64,000 nucleotides of DNA, from the NCBI GenBank assembly GCA_946479035.1, contig CAMLDW010000006.1:26736-90735 (forward strand). The letters are read 5' to 3'. The stretch comes from an uncultured Chthonomonadaceae bacterium (GTDB taxonomy: Bacteria > Armatimonadota > Fimbriimonadia > Fimbriimonadales > Fimbriimonadaceae). The position numbers and the translations under genes are program-made. Numbering within the stretch: the first letter of the stretch is position 1; every line of letters starts with the position of its first letter. This document shows positions 7,249 to 14,644 of the stretch, piece by piece. The notes below the pieces were generated by a model. It did no database searches. It saw only the letters and a list, made by a program, of their open reading frames with translations, and was not told the DNA's origin.

Positions 7249-8742
7249 GTGAAGAAGCTGCTCGTCGCGAACCGCGGAGAGATCGCGTGCCGCGTGATCC
7301 GCGCCGCGCGCGAGATGGGGATTTCGACTGTCGCGGTGTACAGCGAGGCGGACACATCGTCGTTGCACCGTTCGATGGCGGACGAGTCCGTTCCTATCGG
7401 CCCCTCCGAGCCGGCGTCTTCTTATCTGGACATTGCCCGGATCCTCGAGGCCGCCAAGAAGAGCCGCGCTGACGCGATCCATCCCGGCTATGGGTTCTTG
7501 AGCGAGCGCGCGGCTTTTTCCGAGGCGTGCGCGAAGGCGGGGATCGTCTTCGTCGGGCCGCCAGCGAGCGCGATGAAAAAGCTCGGCTCAAAGATCGAGT
7601 CGAAGCAGCTTGCGGTCTCTTGCGGAGTACCGATCACGCCGGGCTTTTTCGAGCGCGGTGCGACGGCGGCGCGGTTGAAGAAGGAAGCGGAGAAGCTCGG
7701 TTACCCGGTGATGCTCAAGGCGAGCGCGGGCGGCGGCGGGCGCGGTATGCGCGCGGTGCGAGACGCTGCGGAGTTCGACCGCGAGTTCCGGCTCGCGAGC
7801 GAAGAGGCCGAAAAGGCGTTCGGCGACAGCGCGATGATGGTCGAGAGGCTGATCGAGCGCCCTCGGCACATCGAAGTGCAGGTCTTGGCGGACGCGCTCG
7901 GGAGCGTCGCGTGCCTCTTCGAGCGCGAGTGCTCGCTGCAAAGGCGGAACCAGAAGGTGATCGAAGAGTCGCCCTCGCCCTTCATGACCCCGAAGCTGTG
8001 GGACGGGATGAGGGACGCGGCGACGAAGCTCGCAAAAGCAGCGGGATACGTGAACGCGGGGACCGTCGAGTTCATGGTCGATCCCGCGACGCGCGAGTTC
8101 TTCTTCCTCGAGGTGAACGCGCGGCTGCAGGTCGAGCACCCGGTGACCGAGGCGGTGACCGGGATCGACCTCGTGAAGGAGCAGATCAAAGTTGCGGGCG
8201 GAGAGAAGCTCGCGCTGCCTCCAGCGCTCATGAACGGCGACCGGCGCTCGCTTAAAGGACACGCGATCGAGGCGCGGATCATCAGCGAGGACCCAGCGCG
8301 CGGCTTTCTGCCGAGCGTCGGAAGGATCGTCGGTTGGGCGGCCCCGAGCGGAGAAGGCGTGCGCGTCGACACTGGCTTCAGGGCTGGCGACGAGGTCTCA
8401 AGGTACTACGATTCGCTCTTGGCGAAAGTGATCGCACACGGAATGGACCGCGAAGAGGCGATCGTGCGACTGCGCGGAGCACTGGCGGACTTTCACGTAC
8501 TGGGTGTCTCGACGAACATCGCATACCTCCTCGACGTGCTCGAGCATCCGGGCTTCAAGAAGGGAGAGATCGACACGGGGTTCCTCGGTCGGGAGTTTGA
8601 GGAGTGGGCCGCGCCCGCTGGGCTGCCGGAAGAGCTGTCCGCGATCTTTGCGGCAGCGACGGAGCTAAACGGCAAGCCGGGGCCGAAGAAGCCGGTCGCG
8701 CCAGCCTGGGAGAAGGCGGACGGGTTCCGGGTCGCCAGATGA
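7249..8742 (+). CDS. biotin carboxylase subunit of an acyl-CoA carboxylase
   Basis: ATP-grasp enzyme of 497 residues that carboxylates biotin using bicarbonate and ATP. Domains in order: N-terminal Rossmann-like part with LLVANRGEIACRVIRAAREMG (4-24), ATP-grasp with the glycine-rich loop KASAGGGGRGMR (about 156-167), the catalytic block FLEVNARLQVEHPVTE (about 288-303), and the biotin carboxylase C-terminal domain with FRAGDEVSRYYDSLLAKV (about 374-391). The C-terminus is a proline-rich tail; no biotin-carrier (AMKM) domain is fused, unlike most MccA/PccA chains, so the carrier must be encoded elsewhere. GTG start with a good GGGGGAGG ribosome binding site. Methylcrotonyl-, propionyl- or acetyl-CoA carboxylase cannot be separated; the LiuC-like neighbour favours the first. 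Confidence 0.9.
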   Translation: MKKLLVANRGEIACRVIRAAREMGISTVAVYSEADTSSLHRSMADESVPIGPSEPASSYLDIARILEAAKKSRADAIHPGYGFLSERAAFSEACAKAGIVFVGPPASAMKKLGSKIESKQLAVSCGVPITPGFFERGATAARLKKEAEKLGYPVMLKASAGGGGRGMRAVRDAAEFDREFRLASEEAEKAFGDSAMMVERLIERPRHIEVQVLADALGSVACLFERECSLQRRNQKVIEESPSPFMTPKLWDGMRDAATKLAKAAGYVNAGTVEFMVDPATREFFFLEVNARLQVEHPVTEAVTGIDLVKEQIKVAGGEKLALPPALMNGDRRSLKGHAIEARIISEDPARGFLPSVGRIVGWAAPSGEGVRVDTGFRAGDEVSRYYDSLLAKVIAHGMDREEAIVRLRGALADFHVLGVSTNIAYLLDVLEHPGFKKGEIDTGFLGREFEEWAAPAGLPEELSAIFAAATELNGKPGPKKPVAPAWEKADGFRVAR

Positions 8743-8799
8743 TCGGCAACCCCGCCAAGCACCAACGGCCTGGGGTATCAATGGAGGGCCCGGAGGATC

Positions 8800-9522
8800 A
8801 TGTCGAACAAACACGTCTTCAGTGAACAAGAAGCTGGGGAGATCCTCCGGCGCGCGGTGCACTTGCAAGAGAAGTCTGCGAGCAGCACTTACACGCCAGG
8901 CATCACACAAGAGGAGCTGGAACGGATCGCGAAAGAGGCGGGGATTGACGCTGGGTTCCTTGCAAAGGCGATAGCAGGGCAAGGCGACGAAGAGAAGTCT
9001 ACGACCGGGCTCTTTAACATGACCGAGGAGTTCGAGCGCGTGGTGGACGGCGAAATGGACCCGGCCAACTTCGACACGATCTCCAACATGGTCAAGAGAA
9101 ACGGGCGGAGCGGGCTCGTGCAGGTCGGGCGCACGCTCGCCGGACAGGGCTTTTCGGGCATCCACATGGTGACCGTGAACGTCGAGGCGCGCAAGGGCCG
9201 CACAAAGATCCGCGTCAAGTACCTGCCATTCAGCGCCTACTTCATCGGTCTGCACCTTCCGATTATTGCAAGCTTCGGTCTGATCGGCGGCATGGCGGGC
9301 GCGGGGATGGTATGGCTGGGCGTGGGCATCGCTGCGACGCTGCTCGCCGTCGGGGGCGCAGTGTTCAGCGCGATCGTGCGGGCGGGCCGCAAGGCCGCTA
9401 AGAAGCTGACCGGCGAGATCGTGGAGCGCGTCGAGGACGAGACGGCGGAACTACGATCAAACCTCTCGCACGCGTCACTCGGCGAGACTAAAGAAGAGGA
9501 GCGGGTGACGGACAAGGCGTGA
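8800..9522 (+). CDS. membrane protein of unknown function with two predicted helices
   Basis: 240 residues. The N-terminal 60 residues are helical and contain a FSEQEAGEILRRAVHLQE segment followed by YTPGITQEELERIAKEAGID, a motif pair seen in many small bacterial membrane proteins of unknown role. After a soluble middle, two hydrophobic segments at about 146-168 (AYFIGLHLPIIASFGLIGGMAGAG) and 170-190 form a hairpin in the membrane. The C-terminus (about 195-240) is highly charged, alternating K/R and E, and likely cytoplasmic. It follows the biotin carboxylase by 57 nt; a GGAGG lies well placed before the ATG. I cannot assign a function. Confidence 0.75.
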   Translation: MSNKHVFSEQEAGEILRRAVHLQEKSASSTYTPGITQEELERIAKEAGIDAGFLAKAIAGQGDEEKSTTGLFNMTEEFERVVDGEMDPANFDTISNMVKRNGRSGLVQVGRTLAGQGFSGIHMVTVNVEARKGRTKIRVKYLPFSAYFIGLHLPIIASFGLIGGMAGAGMVWLGVGIAATLLAVGGAVFSAIVRAGRKAAKKLTGEIVERVEDETAELRSNLSHASLGETKEEERVTDKA

Positions 9523-9542
9523 GTCTTCTCGCGCGCAAACGA

Positions 9543-9986
9543 CTAAAGCGCGTTGAGGACGGTCTCGAGCTGGATGTTCGAGGACCGCAAGTGCTCGCAG
9601 AGCGTGCGGCCGACGTTGCGCAGGACCTTGACGCCGATTGCCGGTTCCGCGTCCATTAGGGCGTTCAGCCGCATGCCGTCGACCCGGATGAACTTCGACG
9701 GTCCGTCGCTGATCACGCTGGCGGTGCGGTTCTCCTTGGAGAAGAGCGCGATCTCGCCGAAGATGGAGCCCTCCTTCAGCCGTGCGATCGGGTCGCCCGA
9801 GCCGGTGGTTACGCGCGCCTTACCTTCCACCAGTACGAAGAGGTCGACTGCCTTTTCGAACTCTCGCACGACCTCGCACATGTCCGGGCACTCGATGGCC
9901 TCTGAGACGGCGACGATGCTTTGGACCTCGTTGTCGCTAAGGCCGCGAGTGAAATAGCTGTTTCGTAGGGCTTGAAAGAGGTCCAT
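9543..9986 (-). CDS. single-domain cyclic nucleotide-binding protein
   Basis: 147 residues, consisting of one cNMP-binding (CAP_ED) jelly roll and no helix-turn-helix, so not a CRP-type regulator by itself. Landmarks are the N-terminal helix, FVLVEGKARVTTG, and the phosphate-binding cassette KEGSIFGEIALFSKENRTASVIS (about 71-93), in which the arginine of RTA is kept as in functional nucleotide binders. Probably a sensor that acts on a partner protein. It is followed on the same strand by nothing for 20 bp (convergent with the preceding gene). A CATATT box is 6 nt before the ATG, suggesting leaderless transcription. Confidence 0.85.
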   Translation of the reverse strand: MDLFQALRNSYFTRGLSDNEVQSIVAVSEAIECPDMCEVVREFEKAVDLFVLVEGKARVTTGSGDPIARLKEGSIFGEIALFSKENRTASVISDGPSKFIRVDGMRLNALMDAEPAIGVKVLRNVGRTLCEHLRSSNIQLETVLNAL

Positions 9987-9992
9987 CGGGCG

Positions 9993-9998
9993 AATATG
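9993..9998 (-). promoter_or_regulatory. -10-like box CATATT of the cNMP-binding gene
   Basis: CATATT with a 6-nt gap to the ATG at 9986; no Shine-Dalgarno can fit. Part of the repeated leaderless geometry. Confidence 0.4.
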
Positions 9999-10013
9999 AA
10001 TTTACCCGGGGAA

Positions 10014-10931
10014 CTACTTGTGGAAGAGGGACTTGGCGATGAAGAGGAGGTTGGCGGGGCGCTCGGCGAGCCGGCGGGTGAAGTACGGGTACCACGCCGC
10101 GCCGTACGGGATGTAGATCCGGATGTTGAAGCCCTCGCTCAGGAGCTGCTGTTGCAGGTCGCGGCGCACCCCGAAGATCATCTGCCATTCGAAGCGCTCG
10201 TTCGGGATGCCTTCCTTCTTGACGAACTCTCTAATCTCAGCAATGATCTTTGGGTCGTGGGTGGCGATGGCCGGATAGAAGCCGTCCCTCAGCAGCGTCT
10301 TTGCGCCTGAGAGGTACATCTCGTCGACCTTGGACTTGTCCTGGTAGGCGACGCTGTCGGGCTCGAGGTACGCGCCCTTGACGATGCGCACGCGCGCACC
10401 GAGCCCGATCATCCTCTGGACGTCGCCTGACGTGCGGTGGAGATAGGCCTGCAGGACCGTGCCGCAGTTCTTGTACTGGGAGACGAGGCACTCAATGATC
10501 CTTACGGTGCGATCTGTGTATGGGCTCGCCTCCATGTCAGCGCGGACGAAGATGTCGTACGGCCTACACGCGTCAAGGATCTTCTTGTAGTTGTTGACGG
10601 CGATGTCGTCGCTGATGTCCATGCCGAGCGCCGTGAGCTTGACCGAGATGTTGATGCGGTCTTTGTGCGGGCTCCTTGCGATCTTTTGTGCCATCTCAAT
10701 GTACGCGGCGGTCTCTCGGTCTGCCTCCTCGACCGTCGCGACGTTCTCTCCAAGCAGGTCCATCGAGACGAAGTAGCCCTGGCTCGAGTACTCCTCACCG
10801 ACCTTGAGGGCCGTATCGAGGTCCTCGCCCGCGACAAACCGCTTGACGAGGGGGCGGAAAAGCCGCGACTTTGTGGCTCGCTCAAACGGCTTGAATGCCG
10901 CGAGCTTCATGACCAGCGTGCGGAAGAGCAT
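10014..10931 (-). CDS. proline dehydrogenase
   Basis: FAD-dependent monofunctional enzyme of 305 residues oxidising L-proline to 1-pyrroline-5-carboxylate at the membrane, feeding electrons to quinone. The TIM-barrel motifs are clear: NISVKLTALGMDI (about 119-131), FVRADMEASPYTDRT (about 148-162), VRIVKGAYLEP (about 202-212), AIATHDPKII (about 243-252), FEWQMIFGVR (about 268-277) and the C-terminal RIYIPYGAAWYPYFTRRLAERPANL, where the two arginines bind the substrate carboxylate. The ATG at 10931 is chosen because it begins the normal N-terminus; the open frame extends into the dus gene. It starts 4 nt after the dihydrouridine synthase stop, so both form one operon. The 1-pyrroline-5-carboxylate dehydrogenase is not nearby. 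Confidence 0.93.
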   Translation of the reverse strand: MLFRTLVMKLAAFKPFERATKSRLFRPLVKRFVAGEDLDTALKVGEEYSSQGYFVSMDLLGENVATVEEADRETAAYIEMAQKIARSPHKDRINISVKLTALGMDISDDIAVNNYKKILDACRPYDIFVRADMEASPYTDRTVRIIECLVSQYKNCGTVLQAYLHRTSGDVQRMIGLGARVRIVKGAYLEPDSVAYQDKSKVDEMYLSGAKTLLRDGFYPAIATHDPKIIAEIREFVKKEGIPNERFEWQMIFGVRRDLQQQLLSEGFNIRIYIPYGAAWYPYFTRRLAERPANLLFIAKSLFHK

Positions 10932-10935
10932 GGAC

Positions 10936-12021
10936 TTAGCGCACCGATTGTACTTCCGCAGGTCGCGGCTCCGCAGGGCTTTGGAACTCTTGCAGGATCT
11001 CTTGCAGCTCGCGGAGGGACGACACGCGCGAGAGGAGCCCGCGCACGTGCGCGGCGCCCTGGACGCCCTTGATGTAGAGCGGAAGTTGGCCGCGGAGGGC
11101 TCGGATGCCATAGAGCTCGGCCGTGGCTCGCTCGGGCGCCGGTAGGTCGAGGACCTCTTGCCACGAGCCCAAGCCATGCTCGAACGCGACCATGCTCTGA
11201 GCGTGCTCGACGGCGACGGCGATGCGCTCTTCGATCGTGGGCTCAGAGGGCGCCGGATCTCCCGCGATCGAGGCGCGGATCCTGGCGAGCGCCCAGGGGT
11301 TGGAGACCGCGGCCCGCCCGACCATCACACCGTCGCACCCCGTCTCTTGGAACATCCTCTCTGCGTCCTCGGGCGTGCGGACGTCGCCGTTGCCGATCAG
11401 CGGGACAGTGACCGCCTTGCGCATTTCTTTGACAAGTCGCCAGTCAGCCTCTCCGTCGAACCCTTGCTTGGCAAAGCGCGCGTGCAGCGTGAGCATTTGT
11501 GCGCCGACGTCCTGGAACCGCTTGGCGAGGTCCGGCGCCGCGAAGAGCGACCAGTCCCACCCCGCGCGGACTTTGACCGTGACCGGCACGCGCACCGCCT
11601 TGACCACGCTCGCGACGATGCTGGTGGCGAGATCTGGGTCCTTGAGGAGCGCGGCGCCAGAGCCTGTGCGGCACACCTTGGGCACCCAGCAACCCATGTT
11701 GACGTCGACGAGGTCCGCGCCCATCTCCTCCGCGACTCGGGCCGTCTCGGCCATGACCTCAGGAACGCCGCCGAAGATCTGTATGCCGAGCGGCCGCTCT
11801 TCGCCGAGCACGCGCATCTTCTTTATCGTCTTCTTCGCGCCGTGGTGGACCGCCATCGCGCTGACGAACTCGGTGAACATCAGGCCCGGGTCTGCGATGC
11901 GCTTGGCGATGAGCCGGAAGGCGAGGTTCGTGACGTCCTCCATCGGGGCGAGCAGTAACGGGACGCCGACCTTGACTGGGCCGACCTGGAACCCGGGACG
12001 GGGTGCGCAGGGATGTTGCAC
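10936..12021 (-). CDS. dus: tRNA-dihydrouridine synthase (Dus family)
   Basis: Flavoenzyme of 361 residues reducing uridines in the tRNA D-loop. Family hallmarks: LLLAPMEDVTNLAFR (about 21-35), the VDVNMGCWVPKVCRTGSGAALLKDP block (about 106-130) with the catalytic cysteine following the VPKV segment, TVKVRAGWD, LTLHARFAKQGFDG, VPLIGNGDVRTPEDAE and GVMVGRAAVSNPW (about 236-248) for FMN. The arrangement is closest to DusB. GTG start at 12021; gggggcca precedes it. First gene of a two-gene operon with proline dehydrogenase. The C-terminal 40 residues are longer and less conserved than in DusB. Confidence 0.93.
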   Translation of the reverse strand: MQHPCAPRPGFQVGPVKVGVPLLLAPMEDVTNLAFRLIAKRIADPGLMFTEFVSAMAVHHGAKKTIKKMRVLGEERPLGIQIFGGVPEVMAETARVAEEMGADLVDVNMGCWVPKVCRTGSGAALLKDPDLATSIVASVVKAVRVPVTVKVRAGWDWSLFAAPDLAKRFQDVGAQMLTLHARFAKQGFDGEADWRLVKEMRKAVTVPLIGNGDVRTPEDAERMFQETGCDGVMVGRAAVSNPWALARIRASIAGDPAPSEPTIEERIAVAVEHAQSMVAFEHGLGSWQEVLDLPAPERATAELYGIRALRGQLPLYIKGVQGAAHVRGLLSRVSSLRELQEILQEFQSPAEPRPAEVQSVR

Positions 12022-12167
12022 TGGCCCCCAGATGGTGGCACAGCTTGCCGGCCGCTCACAGGATTACCGGGTTTGGCCGCCTAAGGTGCCGTCGCAGGCT
12101 CGGCGTGCGTAAAATGGAACTGTCGGGGCCGGTTGGCCCATTGAACGGATCGGTCGGAGGTTTTTTC

Positions 12168-13031
12168 GTGAATAGGATCAGTTTGTTTGCATTCGCTGCC
12201 GTCCTTTCGAGCGCGTGCTACGCGACGTACCCGAACCAGACGGTCGACACCCTCTTCACGCTGGTTGGCGAGGTCGGCCCGGTCGGCGGGTTCAACGGTT
12301 CGGGAACGATTATCTCTCCCGACGCAGTTCTGACCGCCAAGCACGTGGGGGGCATGCGCTTTACGATGTTCAACGACGGCCAGAACTCGAGCGGTTTCTT
12401 CGACGCAGTCAGCCGCTTGGACAACCCGACCGCAGACCTCTCCATCCTGCGGTTTGCGCCGAACACGTTCTCGAGCTGGTACCGACCGATCTACCAGGAC
12501 GAGATCGGACAGACGATGACGATGGTCGGATACGGGATCACCGCCGAGCTGCGCGCCGACGGCACGGGATACCACGCGATCGGCGGTGCGGGCAAGAGGC
12601 GCGCCTCGATGAACGTCGCAGACCATCGGGAGTCGGTCAACCTTGGCGGCTCGATCACCGACTCGATATCGCTCTGGTACGACATCGACGGTGCCACGGG
12701 CGTCCCGGGCGACCGCAACACGTTCGGCGGCGGCGACCCCGTCGCAGGCGAAGGCGGGATCATCTTCGGGGACTCGGGCGGCGCATGGCTCGTGAACTCA
12801 GGCGGGCAATGGCGGATCGCTGCGGTCAACTCGTTCATCAACGACGTTGACGGCGTCGGCGGCGCAACGGACAACTTCCTCGACTGGGGCGACCAGGGGG
12901 GCGCGGCCGACTTGAACGCCTATAGCGACTGGATCGAGCAGAACGCTCCCGTGCCTGAGCCCGCGAGCATGGCCGCGCTCGGGCTAGGTCTAGCCGCGCT
13001 AGTCGCGAGAAGAAGGCGACGAAAGGATTAG
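12168..13031 (+). CDS. trypsin-like serine protease with PEP-CTERM anchor
   Basis: Secreted protein of 287 residues. An N-terminal signal (VNRISLFAFAAVLSSACYA) precedes a chymotrypsin-fold domain with all three catalytic elements: His in LTAKH (about residues 59-63), Asp in TADLSILR, and Ser in GDSGG (about 201-205). The C-terminus is a PEP-CTERM signal: VPEPASM, a hydrophobic helix (AALGLGLAALVA) and RRRRRKD, which directs exosortase processing and surface or matrix association. The start is GTG at 12168 because a GGAGG lies 7 nt upstream; an in-frame ATG at 12114 would spoil the signal peptide. TAAAAT at 12110-12115 may be its -10. No exosortase gene lies in the window. Confidence 0.88.
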   Translation: MNRISLFAFAAVLSSACYATYPNQTVDTLFTLVGEVGPVGGFNGSGTIISPDAVLTAKHVGGMRFTMFNDGQNSSGFFDAVSRLDNPTADLSILRFAPNTFSSWYRPIYQDEIGQTMTMVGYGITAELRADGTGYHAIGGAGKRRASMNVADHRESVNLGGSITDSISLWYDIDGATGVPGDRNTFGGGDPVAGEGGIIFGDSGGAWLVNSGGQWRIAAVNSFINDVDGVGGATDNFLDWGDQGGAADLNAYSDWIEQNAPVPEPASMAALGLGLAALVARRRRRKD

Positions 13032-13126
13032 AGCTGTCAGACAGTCCGGGCCGCAGGGCGTTTGCGGCCATGGGCCCTCCTTATTGACGACACCCATGCG
13101 CGCGCTTCAAACTGGCGCAGCCAAAC

Positions 13127-14281
13127 ATGAAAAAGAAAACGCTGACCGTCGGGCTGATCGGCTACCAGTTCATGGGCAAGGCGCACAGCAACGCCTACCG
13201 CCAGGCTGGGCGGTACTTCGACCTGCCGGTGCAGATCAGGATGAAGACGATCTGTGGACGGACGGAGCCCGCGGTCAAGGCCGCCGCAGGGACGTTCGGG
13301 TGGGAGGGGTACGAGACGGACTGGCGGAAGGTCGTCGCAGACCCTGAGATCGACGTGGTGGACGTCTCGACGCCGGGCGACAGCCATTGCGAGATCGCGT
13401 GCGCCGCTGCTGCAGCGGGGAAGGCGGTGTTCTGCGAAAAGCCGATCGGCAACACGCTTGCCGAGGCGGAGACGATGTGGAACGCCGTAAAGATGGCCGG
13501 CGTGCCGCACGCCGTGTTCCACAACTACCGCAAAGCGCCGGCGGTGGCCCTGGCGAAGAAGATGGTCGCGGAGGGCGAGCTGGGGACGGTCTATCACATG
13601 CGCGCCGTCTATTTGCAGGACTGGATCGCGGACCCGGGGTTCCCGCTCGTGTGGCGCCTACAAAAGGAGCGGGCTGGTAGCGGGGCGCACGGCGATATCA
13701 ACAGCCACATCATCGATCTCGGCCGCCATATCGTAGGCGAGTTCGACGAGGTGTGCGGACACTTGCACACTTTCATCAAGCGCAGGCCGCTCATGGGTGC
13801 GATCGACGACAAGCTCGGCGCATCGGCGTCGTCGGAGACGGGCGAGGTGACCGTGGACGACGCGTCGATGTTCTTGGCGAAGTTCAAGGGCGGCGCGATC
13901 GGGACTTTCGAGGCGAGCCGGTTTGCGGTCGGGCGCAAGAACCACAACCGGTTCGAGATCAACGGATCGAAGGGCTCGGTCGTGTTCAACCTGGAACGGA
14001 TGAACGAGCTGGAGTACTACGACACCGAGGACGCGTCGGGGACGCAGGGGTTCCGCGTCATCCAAGCGACCGAGGCGGTCCATCCGTACGCCGGGCATTA
14101 CTGGCCCGTCGGGCACATTATCGGCTACGAGCACACGTTCATCAACCTGGTCGCGGACGCCGTGACCGCCCTGCACGAGGGGAGGCGGTGCGACCCGGAC
14201 ATGGAGGACGGCTACGAAAACCAGCGGGTGCTGGATGCAGTGGAGAAGAGCCACGCGAGCCGGGGCTGGGTCAGGCTCTAG
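13127..14281 (+). CDS. Gfo/Idh/MocA-family NAD(P)-dependent oxidoreductase
   Basis: 384-residue cytoplasmic dehydrogenase of a family acting on sugars and inositols. N-terminal Rossmann fold with [17 protein letters not shown] (8-24), the conserved [12 protein letters not shown] (about 105-116, where the lysine is catalytic), HNYRKAPAV, and the second-domain block [22 protein letters not shown] (about 185-206) with the HxxD-type catalytic residues. [35 protein letters not shown] is the strand-rich dimer interface typical of the family. Substrate cannot be read from sequence; the rhamnose-related genes of the window suggest sugar catabolism. TTGACG at 13084 with CAAACT 18 bp downstream is a possible promoter. 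Its stop overlaps that of the convergent small gene (shared CTAG). Confidence 0.9.
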   Translation: MKKKTLTVGLIGYQFMGKAHSNAYRQAGRYFDLPVQIRMKTICGRTEPAVKAAAGTFGWEGYETDWRKVVADPEIDVVDVSTPGDSHCEIACAAAAAGKAVFCEKPIGNTLAEAETMWNAVKMAGVPHAVFHNYRKAPAVALAKKMVAEGELGTVYHMRAVYLQDWIADPGFPLVWRLQKERAGSGAHGDINSHIIDLGRHIVGEFDEVCGHLHTFIKRRPLMGAIDDKLGASASSETGEVTVDDASMFLAKFKGGAIGTFEASRFAVGRKNHNRFEINGSKGSVVFNLERMNELEYYDTEDASGTQGFRVIQATEAVHPYAGHYWPVGHIIGYEHTFINLVADAVTALHEGRRCDPDMEDGYENQRVLDAVEKSHASRGWVRL

Positions 14282-14442
14282 GCGGCCTTGGTCGCGTCAG
14301 ACTCAATGGCCCGGGCGAGGCGGCGGATGGCTGAGTGGAAGACGGGGGTGTCCTGCTCGGCGCTCTGGAGGCACCGCATTAAGATTTCGTACGCCTCTTC
14401 GTGGGTCAGTTCGACCTTGACAATCCCTGTCTGCCGCTCCAT
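14278..14442 (-). CDS. 54-residue hypothetical protein
   Basis: A small uninterrupted frame of 54 codons from ATG at 14442: begins [20 protein letters not shown] and ends with [14 protein letters not shown]. The composition is balanced and two amphipathic helices are evident (residues 13-30 and 37-48), unlike a random frame. It contains one cysteine (LMRCLQ). The stop TAG is nested with the stop of the convergent oxidoreductase in CTAG, a junction type seen at other real gene pairs here. GAG lies close before the start, a weak ribosome binding site. Function unknown. The main doubt is its size. Confidence 0.55.
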   Translation of the reverse strand: MERQTGIVKVELTHEEAYEILMRCLQSAEQDTPVFHSAIRRLARAIESDATKAA

Positions 14443-14596
14443 CTCAAAGCAGATTCTCGGCTAGAAATTTGCCTTTCTTGAACCTAATCGGGAAACCTCG
14501 CAACATTGCGGACGTCTAGCCTAGTAGAGACTGGCAAGATGTTCAGGGGAAGGCTGGGACGCAAGGATGCGTCGGCTGGGGGTGGGCCCAGCACTC

Positions 14597-14622
14597 TTGT
14601 TAGGCTCAATTGAGTCTATAAT
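14597..14622 (+). promoter_or_regulatory. promoter with embedded palindrome, upstream of the outer-membrane protein
   Basis: A consensus TATAAT is at 14617-14622; TTGTTA at 14597 is the nearest -35-like hexamer but leaves a short 14-bp spacer. Filling the spacer is the palindrome AGGCTCAATTGAGTCT (14602-14617), the same motif as at 5274-5350. A regulator bound there would block the promoter. Confidence 0.55.
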
Positions 14623-14644
14623 CAGGATAGAGAACCTGTTTGTG

